DNA of 64,000 nucleotides, from assembly GCF_016086655.4 (NCBI RefSeq), contig NC_052144.2, forward strand, positions 33,015,896-33,079,895, read 5' to 3'. Below the pieces are notes generated by a model, which worked only from the letters and a program-made list of their open reading frames with translations, had not been told where the DNA came from and did not search any database. Made by a program: the position numbers and the translations under genes. Shown piece by piece: positions 10,946 to 23,400 of this stretch (its first letter is position 1; each line of letters starts with the position of its first letter). Origin of the DNA: Lepeophtheirus salmonis (lineage: Eukaryota; Arthropoda; Copepoda; Siphonostomatoida; Caligidae).

Positions 10946-13646
10946 GAAACAAACATTCAGTAAATAAACTTTAAAGACCATTTCTATTTCACGTGGAGTA
11001 ATTACAATGATATAATGTTTATTAATAATTAATCTTTGCAACTCCATTTGACAAATTAGAGCAAGATTCAAAAGAGTATTTTATATTAGTAAATTTATTT
11101 ATGTATTGCTTTTTTTTAATGAAGTCTAAATTAATGAAGTAAAGTTAATGATAGTCATTAGTTTTGATTTTACTTATTAATGGGGGTGGGATTTTGAGAA
11201 AGCGTAATTAAAAGAAGGGAGAAAGATTTATAGTAGTACTCAATTAAGACCATTTTTAACATCAGCTGCCTTATATATATATATATGATATTTGAGGGAG
11301 AAAATAAATTACTGCTCGATAGAGGAGAGCATTTTACATTTAAGTTATCATAAGTGCAGGGATAATATTAAAGATATATTGAAATGTATACTATTATTAT
11401 TATTTGGTTAATCTTTTAAAAGAAAAAATATAGAAAAATGAGGTGGGATATCTTTTTCCAGAGATAAATGTTGACACCACGAATTCATGTTAAAGACTAA
11501 AAAAAACACAAAAACACACGAACCAACCATTTCTCCTTTTTTAGTCACTAAGCTGTACTTTTCTCTACAACAATATCATCCCTCCTTTTAATGAGTACAG
11601 ACTTCTCCAATCTGGAATAAAAAATTGCATCATTCCAGTTTTAATTTTAAAGTGAGAATGTTTTAAGCAAGTCTAATACCAAAAATGTTTTTCTTTAATT
11701 TTCCATAATTGATTTATAAAACGTAAGCATCTTACGACTTTTTGATACATTTTCATTTTATAAAAAAATATAACCAAATAGTATTCTTAACAATTACTAT
11801 AATAAGAGCTAGCACTTTTATAAGAAGCTCATTTCAAAATGAATTAGTTGTGAATATTTATATGATGTATGAAGATACTTCTTATCCCTCCCGTTTATCT
11901 CTGAATAGTGTATCCCCTTAATCCAAAATACATCAAAATGATGAATCATAACTCATATACTTCTTATTGGTATTTTGCTCTTAATTATCGTCTTGTTCTG
12001 TATCTTATTTTTCTACCTCACAATTAAGGAGTCCTTATTCGCAAAGAAATTGTAAAACATGGGAGTAAGCACACTTTACATGATACTTTTTATAATGATT
12101 AGTCTTAGTGACTTTTTTTAATTTGATGGAAACACTATTATGGATAACCTAATACATTTGTCTATATTTTTGAAAACAAATTTTTATAATAGCATGTACC
12201 TCAAAAAATTGGATTGTGTTAATTAATGAAAAGATAATTTTTCTAAAAAATAAAAGGCAATTATATCAATCAAAACATATTGATGGTTGTATAAACGGTT
12301 AAATATTCAAGGAAAACTAAAAAGTAAATAAATGTGTTTATCAATGCATTTATCGATTTCTAATTATATAATTGCTGTTTTCATTGAAATAAAAAAAAAC
12401 CAATTTCAAATCAACTAATGATTAAAAATATGTCAAGAAGATCAATTGAGAGTTAAAACGGAAAATAAATTTAGAACAATGATCACTATGGCCGTCTGTG
12501 TTTCAGTTTTAGAGCCTTGTGTAATTTAAAACTTTTAATCTTGCGTTTGTCAAAGAACGTATTAATTTAGTTTCTTGGGGGTAAGGTGGAAGGGTAAAAG
12601 ATAATTTTAGAAATAGTTGGTCACTATTATTATCAAGTTATCTATAATTAGCTTACAAATACAATGTTGTAGACGATTTTAGCTCTGCCACCTCCTTTGT
12701 TTATGAAATATATTTAAAAATGGGTTTTCTTTTTATTTCATTAAATAATAAAATTTTGATTCCTAAGTGAGTCTCAATATAAAAAAAATCTACGAAATAG
12801 AGGAAAAATTTACTTTTAAACTTCAGCCATACATTTAGATATTCAAATATTACTATTTATTAAAGATACATTGTGTATTTTGTATACACTCTGAGAAAAT
12901 TACTGAGAAATCACAATTTGATATTAAATGATTAATTTGATGAGTAAATGTTTTTAATTATTCCATGGTAGTTGAACTATATGAGTATCGCTATACTAAG
13001 GCCATGAGAAAACGTTTTAATAAATTAAATTGATTGGAAGTTTCTTTGGAAGCTTTCCTGAAATTGTTCATGAAATTTCTTTGATCAAATTGACAACACT
13101 GCTATTTGAACTTATTTTAACAATACTTTTTATATTTTTACTTGTAAATAATGTCGTCTCCCGTGAAAGCAGTAGTAGTTATTCTCAATATGAAGCTATT
13201 ACGAGTACTTTTTTTATTGTCAATTAATTATTACTTATACAAGTATATGAGAGAAAATAAAAGTGACGTAATGACTTCAATTCTTGCATGAAGTAATATA
13301 ATAATAATTAAATCTAATAGCTATTTTTTCGAAAAAAGTATAATTGTCAAATAAATATATATATTATATTTAGCGTATGCAGTATGTGTTTACAGGTAAC
13401 TTTATTTTGAATTCTTAGTTCTCAAAAATATTGTATAGGCATATTTTAATACAAAATTTAAATTTCATTTAAATAGTTTTTAAAGCAATGCTTTCTATTT
13501 GAAGATTATATATAAATTGCAGCTACATTTATGCATTGAAAACTGTTTGCAAGAGTATAATATAATCAATAATGAAAAGCAAGGTTTATATACCCTAGGT
13601 TTATATACTTAGATATATTTTATGTATGGCTTAAATAAAAAAGATA
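10946..13646. other. AT-rich non-coding stretch
   Basis: No gene, repeat family or transposon end is supported. A short (TA)n run lies near 11,272-11,286. The small open frames are of the length expected by chance at this base composition. Confidence 0.6.
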
Positions 13647-13648
13647 TA

Positions 13649-13674
13649 CAGGGAGCGGGGATCAAATTGTTGCC
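13649..13674 (+). repeat. Left terminal inverted repeat of the 13.6 kb element
   Basis: It pairs with 14,836-14,861 at 25 of 26 positions and follows a TA target duplication. These ends are presumably the transposase binding sites. Confidence 0.92.
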
Positions 13675-13780
13675 TACTTTAAACCTTGATAACTTGAAGC
13701 CGACATTATCAAATAAAAAACCGGTTACCACATAGGAAAGCTATTCTTGTCAGCTGACGATACGTAGTTCAGTGAGCATC

Positions 13781-14737
13781 ATGTCGTCATCATATGAGGA
13801 GATAAAGGGCTATAAGTGGAACGAGGAGCTTTCGAGGTCCACCATAGTCATGGCATTGGTTAATAATGGAGGTGAAATCTCCAATTCAACGATTGCTTCA
13901 ACATTAGGAGTGAATTTACGGACTGTTCAGCGTATCCGTAAGAAGCTAGAGGACACCTGGGATGTTGATACCACATCTGGGCTGCCATGAGAAATCAATA
14001 AGGGACTGTATATCTGAGGATTTAAGTTGCAGGAGCTACAAGATGCAGGTGGGCCGGATCTTGACCCAGAAGGTAAAGGGCAACAGGCTGATGAAGTCAA
14101 CAAAATTGCTCAACAAGTTCAAGCACCCAAAGCAGCCCGGGATGCTGTGGTTTTTCTCTGATGAAAAGAATTTCTGTCAAGATCAGAAGGTCAACAAGCA
14201 GAACAACAGGTGGATAGCCACCTCCACTAGCCATGTGAGGAAGGTAATGAAGACCAAGTTCCCTGCAACAGTCATGGTGTTCGGGGTGGTCAGCAGTGAA
14301 GGTCATGTTATGCCTCCCCACATGTTTGAAACGGGTCTAAAGGTCAATACACAGGTCTACCTGGATTTTATCGAGAAGGTGGTTCTGCCCTGGATCCAAG
14401 GGGTGGCCGGAGACAGGCCCTGGGTGTGGCAACAGGACTCAGCACCCTGCCATGTGTCCAAAATCTCCATGCAGTGGTTAACCGAAAACTGTTATGACGT
14501 CGTAACCAAGGATTTGTGGCCTCCTAACTCTTCCGACCTTAATCCTTTGGACTATTTTGTCTGGGGCTATGTCGAGAGACATACCAACAGACATCCCCAT
14601 AGCACCAAGGCCAGCCTGATGGACTCCATCAAGGAGGTATTTGGCAACATGGACAATGAGATGGTCAGAAGAGCCTGCGGCCGTTTCAGAGGCCGTGTTG
14701 AGGCGTTATTGATGCCAAGATTGATTATATCGAATGA
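13781..14737 (+). pseudogene. DD37D-type mariner-like transposase, frameshifted
   Basis: Translation starts at ATG 13,781 (MSSSYEEIKGYKWNEELSRS). A helix-turn-helix follows (ISNSTIASTLGVNLRTVQRI), ending TTSGLP and a stop at 13,988-13,990. About 10 bases later, in another frame, it resumes inside the second DNA-binding domain (IRDCISEDLSCRSYKMQ). It continues through LLNKFKHPKQPGMLWFFSDEKNF (first catalytic Asp), VWQQDSAPCHVSK (second Asp) and PPNSSDLNPLDYFVWG (third Asp). By hand count 37 residues separate the Asp of QQDSAPC from the Asp of PLDY, hence DD37D. Comparison with the usual length suggests about 30 residues are missing at the frame change. A second one-base shift near 14,710 hides the family-typical C-terminal DYIE and its stop at 14,735-14,737. 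All three acidic residues survive but no single frame spans the protein. Confidence 0.9.
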
Positions 14738-14835
14738 ATGGCTACTCTATACCTATATGCTTGTCGTAGTTTTGATTTTCAATAAAAAAGTTAAAAAATG
14801 TATATTTTGTGTTGTTTTTTGTAGAAAAATATTTT

Positions 14836-14861
14836 GGCGACAATTTGATCCCCGCTCCCTG
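14836..14861 (-). repeat. Right terminal inverted repeat of the 13.6 kb element
   Basis: It is the inverted partner of 13,649-13,674 with one mismatch, immediately followed by TA. The tail of the shifted transposase frame reads into it. Confidence 0.92.
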
Positions 14862-14863
14862 TA

Positions 14864-17319
14864 GTTATATTTTATGATAAATATGGGAGTAGCTTCTTGA
14901 GATAAATTTACTAATTATTTGTTCCAACTGTGATCAATTGACTCTTAAGTCTCTTCCCAAATAGGTTAAAAAACTAGTAATGGATTCATTTATTATGAAA
15001 TTGTTGTTTTTTTAGTGTAAAAAGTTGACTCTTCTTTTTTGTAGTTTTCATTTTTATATTAAGTACTTGTAACACATATTATGAAGTCATCAGCTTTAAA
15101 TTAGAAATGTGGGGGACGAAAGGACCGTGCCTAAAAAAAGAAAGAAAAACTTAAAAAGATTATAACTAGTATCATTTTTGGGATTCAATCAATATCTCTT
15201 AGAATAACCTTTAAATTACACTATCCAACAAAATCACACTTTTTTTATGCACAAGAACAGCATATGCTCAACTTAGTACAATTTGATCCGCCTATTCCAA
15301 ATTTGGTCTTACTTTTTTTTGCATAGCCTCGTGACCTTCAGAAAAAAACCATTCATTTTGTGTTATTTTTACTATTTTTAAGGTTCAAAGCTGTTTTCAT
15401 CAGATCTAGGCAGATCCTGAGGTAATTGGCAATTTCAGTTAGGGACATCTGTCATGAGCATTTCTAGCACAATAGTTCTTTTGGCTTTAATTTTGTTTTT
15501 TTGAAGATACAGCAAATTTTCAAAAATAAAATTTATTTGCGAAGAATTATTAAAATATAAACAACCGTACTTCTATAACAAATCCGATCAAAACTTGAGC
15601 TGTGAGCATTTTATTAGGTGTAAACTTAAATTTGATGCATTGGATAAAGTATTTTTTATTTATAGATTTTGTAGTTATATGTTTTTGTTTTTCAATAAAT
15701 CGCATATTGATATCCTCAACCTTACATATGTACATTAATGTATTTACAATCCAACCCGTACAAATGATTATCTTTAGTTATTAATGAGCTTGTTGTTATT
15801 TTTGTCCTTATTAACAAAATTGAATGTATGTATGTAATAATATTGTTATTTTGTATTCCTGCTTTAATAATGGACAGTCCCTCAGATACTACCTAATTTT
15901 GATACAAGGATACATACTTATATAAATACTATATCTACAAACATTAATAAAAGTATGTATTTTTTCTATTGCATTTTGCTTTTTAGAAAAAGAGATGTGA
16001 TAAATAATACTTTATTATTTTGTATTTATGTTAATACATAGTTAAGGAAAATAAATTGAGTAGAAATAATGAGGATGGAAAAAACAAAGGAGTTATTAAT
16101 TGGCCATTGTGTCCATAAAAAGCATGGTTTTATTAGTAAGACTGGACCTACTACTGAAAATTAATATTTTTGTCTACAATTTCAGTAAAAATAAAACTTT
16201 TGTAAAGTACAACTGCATATTTATAACTACATATGTGGATTGTCAATAGAAAAACATGCTAAATATTTATTTTTTTAAATTTGAGTATGAATTATATTTG
16301 TATTTTTTGACTAATAATCCTCAATATTAGTTAACAACTTATTATTGTGAGCCGTATGAGTGTGTTGCACGTTACACTATAAGTAGCCAAAATAGATCGT
16401 CACAATATAAGAATGAGAAACTGATGGATTTCCTTTGAACGGCAATATCGTTAACAATATATATATAATTTTTTTTTAAACAATAGCTTACATTCTTATG
16501 TACCTTATATCATCCCACAACTTTGCTCACCTTAACGCTCACACTAATCATCAAGGTTGCCGGAACAGAGTCAAATTTAGGAGCCAGTTTTATAAATATG
16601 GCATAATATATTGATGGTAATATAATTATATAAGTTTTAATTGATATTCCATTAAAGGTTTTTTGCACTATGCCCCTCTGTTGTTAATTGATACTAAACA
16701 GCAATAAGAATGTTGAATGTTAAAAAAGAAAAAAAGCTGTTAAAGGAATAGCACTCAAGTTTAAGTCACTTAGAAGAAGAGGATGACGTGGAGAGATAAT
16801 TAAAAATTATCACCAGACGTTCTAAAGAACTCCACAAAAATTTCATACTAGCTCAAAAAACCAACAAAAAAAACAATGGATTGATTATTATCAATGTCGA
16901 AAATAAACATCGACTCCGTGGAAAAACATCCCTTGACAACATAAATAAACTTGTTTCTTTGACGGCCTTTCTTTATTGTAAGTGATCCAAAGGCATCAAT
17001 GAAGGAAGATCTGCTAAATATAATGTTTTCACTGTTAGAGAACTGGGTAAAAATTAAAGCCCAAGAATTAAATGTAATTATTTACATGATAGGAGAGTTC
17101 AACGGTTATAAAAATATCATCATTCAAAGTTTGTACCATGCTTTTAAATATTCCATCCATTTTGCAAACTTATAGGTAAACAGGAAAAAGTAGCCTTGTT
17201 AATTAATGTTTATTGTCTCAACTATGAAAAGAGATTATATTTTTGATATTCGTTTTCCGCCGTCCTTTTTTCATAAACAAACTAATCATTTAGAAATTTA
17301 ATCAACTTGAGCGAGCAAA
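14864..17319. other. Non-coding stretch with a possible Tc1 N-terminal remnant
   Basis: No intact gene is supported. On the minus strand about 15,380-15,530 reads, with stops, LKPKELLC then MSLTEIANYLRICLDLMKTA. This resembles the first helix-turn-helix of Tc1-type transposases, but only weakly. The neighbouring 15,220-15,350 is of more even base composition and may be part of the same dead element. Confidence 0.4.
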
Positions 17320-18285
17320 ATGCAAAAAGGTAACGCATCTCAGATCTCCTAGACACTGGAGTTGATGTGATGAAGATTACGGACATTGTTAAGTGTTGTA
17401 GAAGCCTGGTTTTTAAGTTGAACAAGATGGAAAAAAAAGAGTATACTGCTCCAGGATGTGTGGAGAAGTATACAAAGTTTTTGCTAAGTTTGAAGAATAT
17501 AGAGGAGGATTACACTAAGTCGGGGAATCGCCTCGCCAGCGACTTTTCTGTGGCTCCTAAGACAATCAGGAGTGCTGCAAAGTATAGCTTGAGATTATTT
17601 TCTTTCACATGGATCCCACACCACTTTTTGATAGAGAGCAGAAAAGCCAGGAGACTCGATATGTGCAAGATAATCCTCACATGGATCAAGGCAAATTTTT
17701 CAATTGTGAAAATTTTCTCAGAAAAGAAGATTTTCCCAATTGATCAATTCTACAACCGTTGGCTTGCATAAACAAAAGAAGAGGTCATACGGCTTTACCA
17801 CACCAAATATCCGGGTCAAACAATGGCCTTCGGCGTTTTGGCTTTTGATCGAAAGAAGGTACCACTGTTCTTTTTCAAGGGTGGATAGACAATTGGACAG
17901 GAGGGCTATTATAAAATGCTTACGTACACCATCTTGACATAGATTTAGACCAACTACCCACAGTGTAACTACGTATGGAATCAGGACGTTGGCCACTCTC
18001 ACACATCTGACAAATTCCAAAAATTCTGTGCAGATAACCTGACTCGATTCTTGTCCAAAGATATATACCCCCTTCCTCACGAGATTGGAACCCACAGGAC
18101 TATTCTAAATGTAGTACTTTTTATATGGAAACCAACAGGACCTCACCCCCAAAAGTAAACACACTGAATACCTCTATAGTGGGTGCATGGGACTAATTGT
18201 CAAAGGAATTTATCATCAACGCCTGTATGGGCTGAAGGCGACGTGCAAAGCCTATGATTGATAGGGAAGTGGCCTTATTGAGTGA
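17320..18285 (+). pseudogene. Decayed DD37D-type transposase
   Basis: After a broken start near 17,320 the frame reads ISDLLDTGVDVMKITDIVKC (first helix-turn-helix). Next come a second DNA-binding domain (DFSVAPKTIRSAAKYSL) and LDMCKIILTWIKANF, then VKIFSEKKIFPIDQFYN. In that motif the first catalytic position appears as Glu (FSEKK) instead of Asp. It continues past a stop with TKEEVIRLYHTKYPGQTM and NYVWNQDVGHSHTS (second Asp). After a frameshift it reads PPSSRDWNPQDYS (third Asp). Counting across the frameshift gives 37 residues between the last two Asp. The family-typical tail ends in LIE and a stop at 18,283-18,285. About four in-frame stops plus the frameshift make it inactive. The minus-strand open frame at 17,718-18,095 is a shadow. 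Confidence 0.85.
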
Positions 18286-18384
18286 AATATTTTGCAAAAG
18301 CCTTGTCTACATGTTTTCTTAACATTGTTTTTTTTACCGTTTCATAAAAATATAAAATTATTGATGTATTTCGAAATCCATTTC

Positions 18385-18410
18385 TCGGTTCCACAATTTG
18401 CTACCCTACC
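18385..18410 (-). repeat. Probable right terminal repeat of the 17.3 kb element
   Basis: The sequence CCACAATTTGCTACCCTACC has the same architecture as the right end of the 13.6 kb element (an AATTTG core followed by a C-rich terminus) and sits about 100 bp past the transposase stop. No matching left end was found upstream of 17,320, so the left half is probably lost or mutated. Confidence 0.45.
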
Positions 18411-20178
18411 ATGTCTCTCATTTAAAAGGCTAAAAATAAATGTATGAGAAGAAGACATCGATAAAAAAAATCAATTTTCAAAATGATTTTAACTGCATAA
18501 GTTTAGGGTTTCAAGAAGATATAATCTGCTATTCTTGTATTAAATCATTCTTCTTTTTTTTGTTTTTAGTATGAATATTTTTTTTTAAATATTCATTTGT
18601 TTATGCAAATTTTTGGAATAAAATAAGTATTCATCATTTTTGTTGCGGTTGGGTATATTTTATAAAATAATAACTGCAACATAAGGTTTCCTCACATTGA
18701 AGAAAAGAAAAGTACAAGAAACCAAAAGGAAAAAACAGTTAATTAAAGTTACTGAACCTCGATTTTAAAATTGTTAAATATACTAATACATCCAAAACAA
18801 GGCATATTATCAAATTGAATACTTCAAAAACATACAAGTGCTCAAAAGTATTGGGGATAAAATATAGATTTCAAGGGAAAAAAAAGACATTTTTAACAAT
18901 CTCGGAATGTATAATATCCCAGTTCAATAAGGGAGGGTTATTAAACACTCTAACCATGTATACACTTTTTTATTTAGTATTTCGAAGTATATTTAACCCA
19001 TTCGAAAATGTTTATTCATGAAGATAATTATAACATTCCATTTTTATTTACATTCAAGCAAAATTACGTCATTTATATTACTCATACTCTGTTGTATGTT
19101 AATCAATTTTTAGAGCATATACGTGTTTTTTTATCTGCTTCATAAGTTCATCAAGATTAATAGACCGATTTCAATATAAATATGGGGTGTAATTTTCCGT
19201 ATTCGGGACTAGGCTTGAAATATCCTTTAGACTCGGGACGTAGTATTGAAGTTCAAGTCAGATCCGGTACTTGATCTTAAAGTTCAATTTGGATTTTGGA
19301 ATCAAACTTGGGCAACTGCAGTGGTAAATAATCGTTTTCAAGGAAATGATTAAGAAAATTGAAAAAAATCAAATTGTATCTTAACATATTTGTTATAAAA
19401 ATTTATGTATTGAAGTTATAATTGGAAAGTGTTCTAATTAATAAATAAAATATGGTAATTTGATGATCTAAATATATTTCATTACTTATCAGAGAGCACT
19501 TATTTTTTTAAAATTTTTATTTTTGTATACTTGTAAAAATATAATTACTTATATAATCCATTTATTATCATATATATATATATATTACTTTTTTATAGGT
19601 ATGTTTTGATTACGTAAGAGGTGTTTTAATGGAAAAATATTGAAAAGAATACAAATTATTGATGAAGTAACTAATAAAAAATTGAGGAAAAAATATTTGT
19701 ATCATTTGGAGAAGAAAGATTGATATATGTATATATTTTTTTGAATGAGATGGATCACAATCATTAGCATAAGATAAATACAATTAATATTGAATTTTTT
19801 AAAATTATTATTAAAAATTAAATAGCTTTGTAGATGGTTATTATATTTTAAATTGCCCTAAAAAGGCAATTTGTCAAGCTACAACCTAAGAATTTGATGA
19901 AACTAAATATACATTTAGATTTGTAGAAGATAGGAAAATGTTGAAATGATATACAATTTTATTTAAGAAATATTTGATCCTCTTGATTACATTCTGGGCT
20001 AAAAAAATTAGGCAATTTAATCATGTTCAATCAAGGTACACGAGATCAGAGTCATGGCTTTAAAAAAAGGTAATATATATGAATAATTATTGAATTACAT
20101 TTTTTAGATATACTTATATTTTTAAGTAATACCTTGTTTGTTGAAATTAAAACTACTAGTTCTTTAAATAAGATCATT
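18411..20178. other. AT-rich non-coding stretch
   Basis: No gene is supported. At about 19,195-19,330 a patch of higher G+C is built from loosely repeated CTTGA, GGACT and TCGGGAC words on both strands, giving a cryptically repetitive texture. A (TA)n run lies near 19,570-19,585. Confidence 0.5.
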
Positions 20179-20493
20179 AGGGTAGTCTGAAAAGTGTATT
20201 ACCTCAACGTGAAGATGGGAGATCACGTAAATAAAGGCTATTCACATCTATCTAGCATCTGTTGACAGTGAATTATTTTAGTTTCAGCCATTTTAGACGC
20301 GTAGTTTTTATAAAACAGTTGTTTAAGTGGGTTGATTAGTGTGTTTTTGTGAAAATGGGCAAAATCATTTTTTGCTCAAAATAACTAAAAATTTGGTGAT
20401 TACCTGTCAACAAATGCTAAATAGAAGTGACTAGCCTTTATTTACGTGTTCTCCCATCTTCACATTTAGGTCAGAAACCTTTCAGACCACCCT
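20179..20493. mobile_element. Mariner-type MITE with 90-bp inverted arms
   Basis: Positions 20,179-20,268 and 20,404-20,493 are inverted repeats that align without gaps over 90 bases with 12 mismatches. The outer end reads AGGGTAGTCTGAAAAG on the left and AGGGTGGTCTGAAAGG on the inverted right, similar to the ends of some mariner elements. The 135-base centre includes GTGTTTTTGTGAAAATGGGC, like the leader and start codon region of mariner transposases, but has no open frame. This is a non-autonomous, fold-back derivative. The exact outer boundary and target duplication are uncertain. Confidence 0.82.
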
Positions 20494-23400
20494 TGTATTT
20501 GAAATTTGATACACGAAATAGTTTTTTTCTAAAATTGCAGCAATAAAAGTCTCTATATTTTGTAAGACCCTCATTTGAATAAAATTAGAATTAAAATTGG
20601 TAGGTAAAAATACAAAAATTCATAAATTTCAACGATGCTCAAGTAAGTTTTTAGGCACCTGGGTGTGGAATCACAATAATCCTATGGTACTTACCTAGTT
20701 GATAACAAATATTATTGGACCTAAATGCATTCCTTTAACAAATGGTACTAATACATCATTCCTAACAAATATTTCATTTGTTAACTTACTGCAGCAATTA
20801 CTCATAACATATGATGATTAAGACAATGACATTGTTGAAGAAAAATATATCTTAATAAATTAAGCAATAAATAAATCATCTTTTGCAGCATTATAAAAAA
20901 CTTCATACTACATAAATAATGACTGAAAGTGACGTATAAGACAAGATCTTACCACTAGAAAAACTGTTTGTTTGCAAAACCATCAAAATATTATCAAGTA
21001 ATATGGTAATAAGGCTCTTACCAATTGCAATGCATGAGGTCCTTTATTTCTCTGTTTTAAATAAAAGACAATACGTGATCTGATCGCTTATTATAAACTC
21101 CTGGTATATGAGCAAACAAACTTTTGGTTACACTTTATACTTTGATCTTGAGGAGTGAAGATAACACAGGTTAAATTAAAAATGTTTAAAACTAAAACAA
21201 ATATTATACGTATATTTACACAGAAAACGTTGGGGAAAATATAATTTCGTATTTTTCGATTAATTTCAATGCTCTATAAGAAGTGCTACAATAATCTAAT
21301 TAAAGACAAGAATAGCCCATTCTATTCAATAACTTATATATTATAGATTTTTATAAAATACATTATATTTGATAGCAGGTTCATACAGTCGAGTTGTTCA
21401 CAGTAGAGGGCAAAATTGAGCGCGAATAAAATTTGCTCCAACCACTGTTGGATCCGTAAAACTCGCAAATTTTCCTCGTTGATTTCGATGCAGTTTTCCC
21501 TTTTAGGTAGTAAACATGTTACTTATAGCAAATTTCTTTTTTTGAGACATCGATCCTCGCCGTATGCTAATTCACAACTGAAGCGCTTTTATAACTTATA
21601 ACTTTTATAACGCCATATATTATGATCCGATGTGACCATAGATGAAAAAGATATACTTATGTAAAAAAAGTGGACTCCTAATACATTGTCACTTTTTCCC
21701 AATCTCAATTACGTTTAAACATTACTGGTTCCTTCAAAAATATGGAACAGCAATTAAAACCTCTAACTTTGATATAGTTAGTTTAATGATTTTTAAGTTA
21801 TATATAATTTGAAAAAACAGATTCTGAAATATAAAAAAATATTTTATTATTAAAAATAATTCATATTTTTCAACATAGAGTGATTTCCAACCTTGGTTGG
21901 TGCTCTGAATTTTATAATTTTTTTACTTTACTGCTATTTTTCTGACCTTACAGAATTTTTCGGAGGGTACTCTTGCTGCTGTAATTCCTTTTCCTGTATA
22001 TTTGGACCTTTGGCGTGCTTATTGGAGTTAGTCTCTCCCTCCGCCTCAGATTACACATAATTACTCAAACATTAAACATAATTTCAGTTGAAAAATTATG
22101 ATATTTTCAAAATATATATTTTTTTCGTAAGTTTAACAAAATTTGTTACAATTACGTTACTCATGCCAAAGCTAGAAGCCTTGATTGTAGATATATATTT
22201 TTGACGGACGTTGTAGTGGTTAACTTATTTTGAGAGGAAACTTTCTATTCTAATATCTTCAAAAAAGGATTTATTATTCATAAATAATACTCTTGTGTAA
22301 ATGTATGTACGTATATTTAAAATGAAAGAAATACTTTTTTTAATTGCGTATGCATAAAAGAGATATTTTTATCTTTTTTCATGTTACATACTATATCAAA
22401 ATGTATATATGCACGACTATAAACATATTATCTCAATCATCAAAGAAGAGAAACATATATATAGATGTTCATGTTTGCATTTTTTTACAAGTTGCAATTA
22501 TTTGTGTACCTTGTATAAGTTCGTTTTTTTACATCTTTTGAAAGATTTGCATATAATGTATTAGAGATATCTTATCTTTGCACGTAAAAAATATCAAACA
22601 AATATGTGTGAAGAACTTATCTTCATATTTGAAGTATGTAAATGCCGGGTGGCTAGAATATTTGGATCATTCCCAGATTATTGAGTCTTTGAGTCCATTA
22701 AAAATTGAATGACGCATGTAGCAAGCCTTCCTCTCGGAGACAACTCAAAAATAAAACGCTAAGTATTTAGGCTTGGTGAAGATGGGTTTAAATTTTAGTG
22801 TGTGCTATGAAACCAACTTAAACTAAACCAAAATCCTACCTGATCACGACATGAATTTAGATTTTTTTTAAATATCCCACAATATTTATTTTGTGAGGTC
22901 AAAACTCGAAGGGCTTCTTCATGTCAAAGCTTCAGGTCAGTAATAAAACTCCTCCAAAATGATCAAAATCAGATTAAAAGAAAATTTATTACATAACAAA
23001 AGTCGATTGCTTAGTCAAAAAAAAAAAAAAAAATTAAATATTCATTTATGGAGTTCATATACAGTTCAAATATAGTAATACAGCGAGCGCGTGTTATGAG
23101 CAAAGTCTTACTTTTGGACAAAATAATAAAGAAATTGGAGTTGGAACGCTATTATTTTTCTTGTTTAAAATATAAAGCCCAATTTGCAATGCAGTATAAG
23201 CAAAACATGCGTTTGAATAAATGGTGTCAGTCGTATTGACAGGAAAAAATAGAGGTTGGATAACTTTACTTTCTAATGTCGTCACATCCAAAATCATCTA
23301 TGGTGCAAGAAACATTATTTTTGTTTGCTAAGACATCTTTAAAGAAACTGCCACGTGTCACAACTTTTTTTGAAAGCTTGAAATCTTAGGGTTATTGCGT

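Larger units (their letters stand above)
13649..14861 (+). mobile_element. Tc1/mariner-superfamily (DD37D) element with near-perfect TIRs
   Basis: The element has terminal inverted repeats of 26 bp at 13,649-13,674 and 14,836-14,861 with a single mismatch. Both begin CAGGGAGCGGGGATCAAATT read inwards. It is flanked by TA on both sides (13,647-13,648 and 14,862-14,863), the expected target duplication. Length is 1,213 bp. The interior holds one plus-strand transposase, broken by a deletion with frameshift. The intact ends make this the best-preserved and probably most recent insertion in the window. An AATAAA at about 14,780 could serve polyadenylation. Confidence 0.93.

Noticed and set aside
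14097..14321. Minus-strand open frame inside the 13.6 kb element
   Set aside because: It lies fully antisense to the recognised transposase and encodes nothing recognisable.
16690..17100. Patch of balanced base composition upstream of the 17.3 kb pseudogene as a gene
   Set aside because: All six frames are broken within short distances and no motif was recognised.
17718..18095. 125-codon minus-strand open frame
   Set aside because: It is antisense to the decayed transposase, whose plus-strand motifs are clear.
21416..21601. Open frame MSANKICSNHCW... as a gene
   Set aside because: Alternative strand readings are equally open, there is no motif, and the start codon is not ATG.
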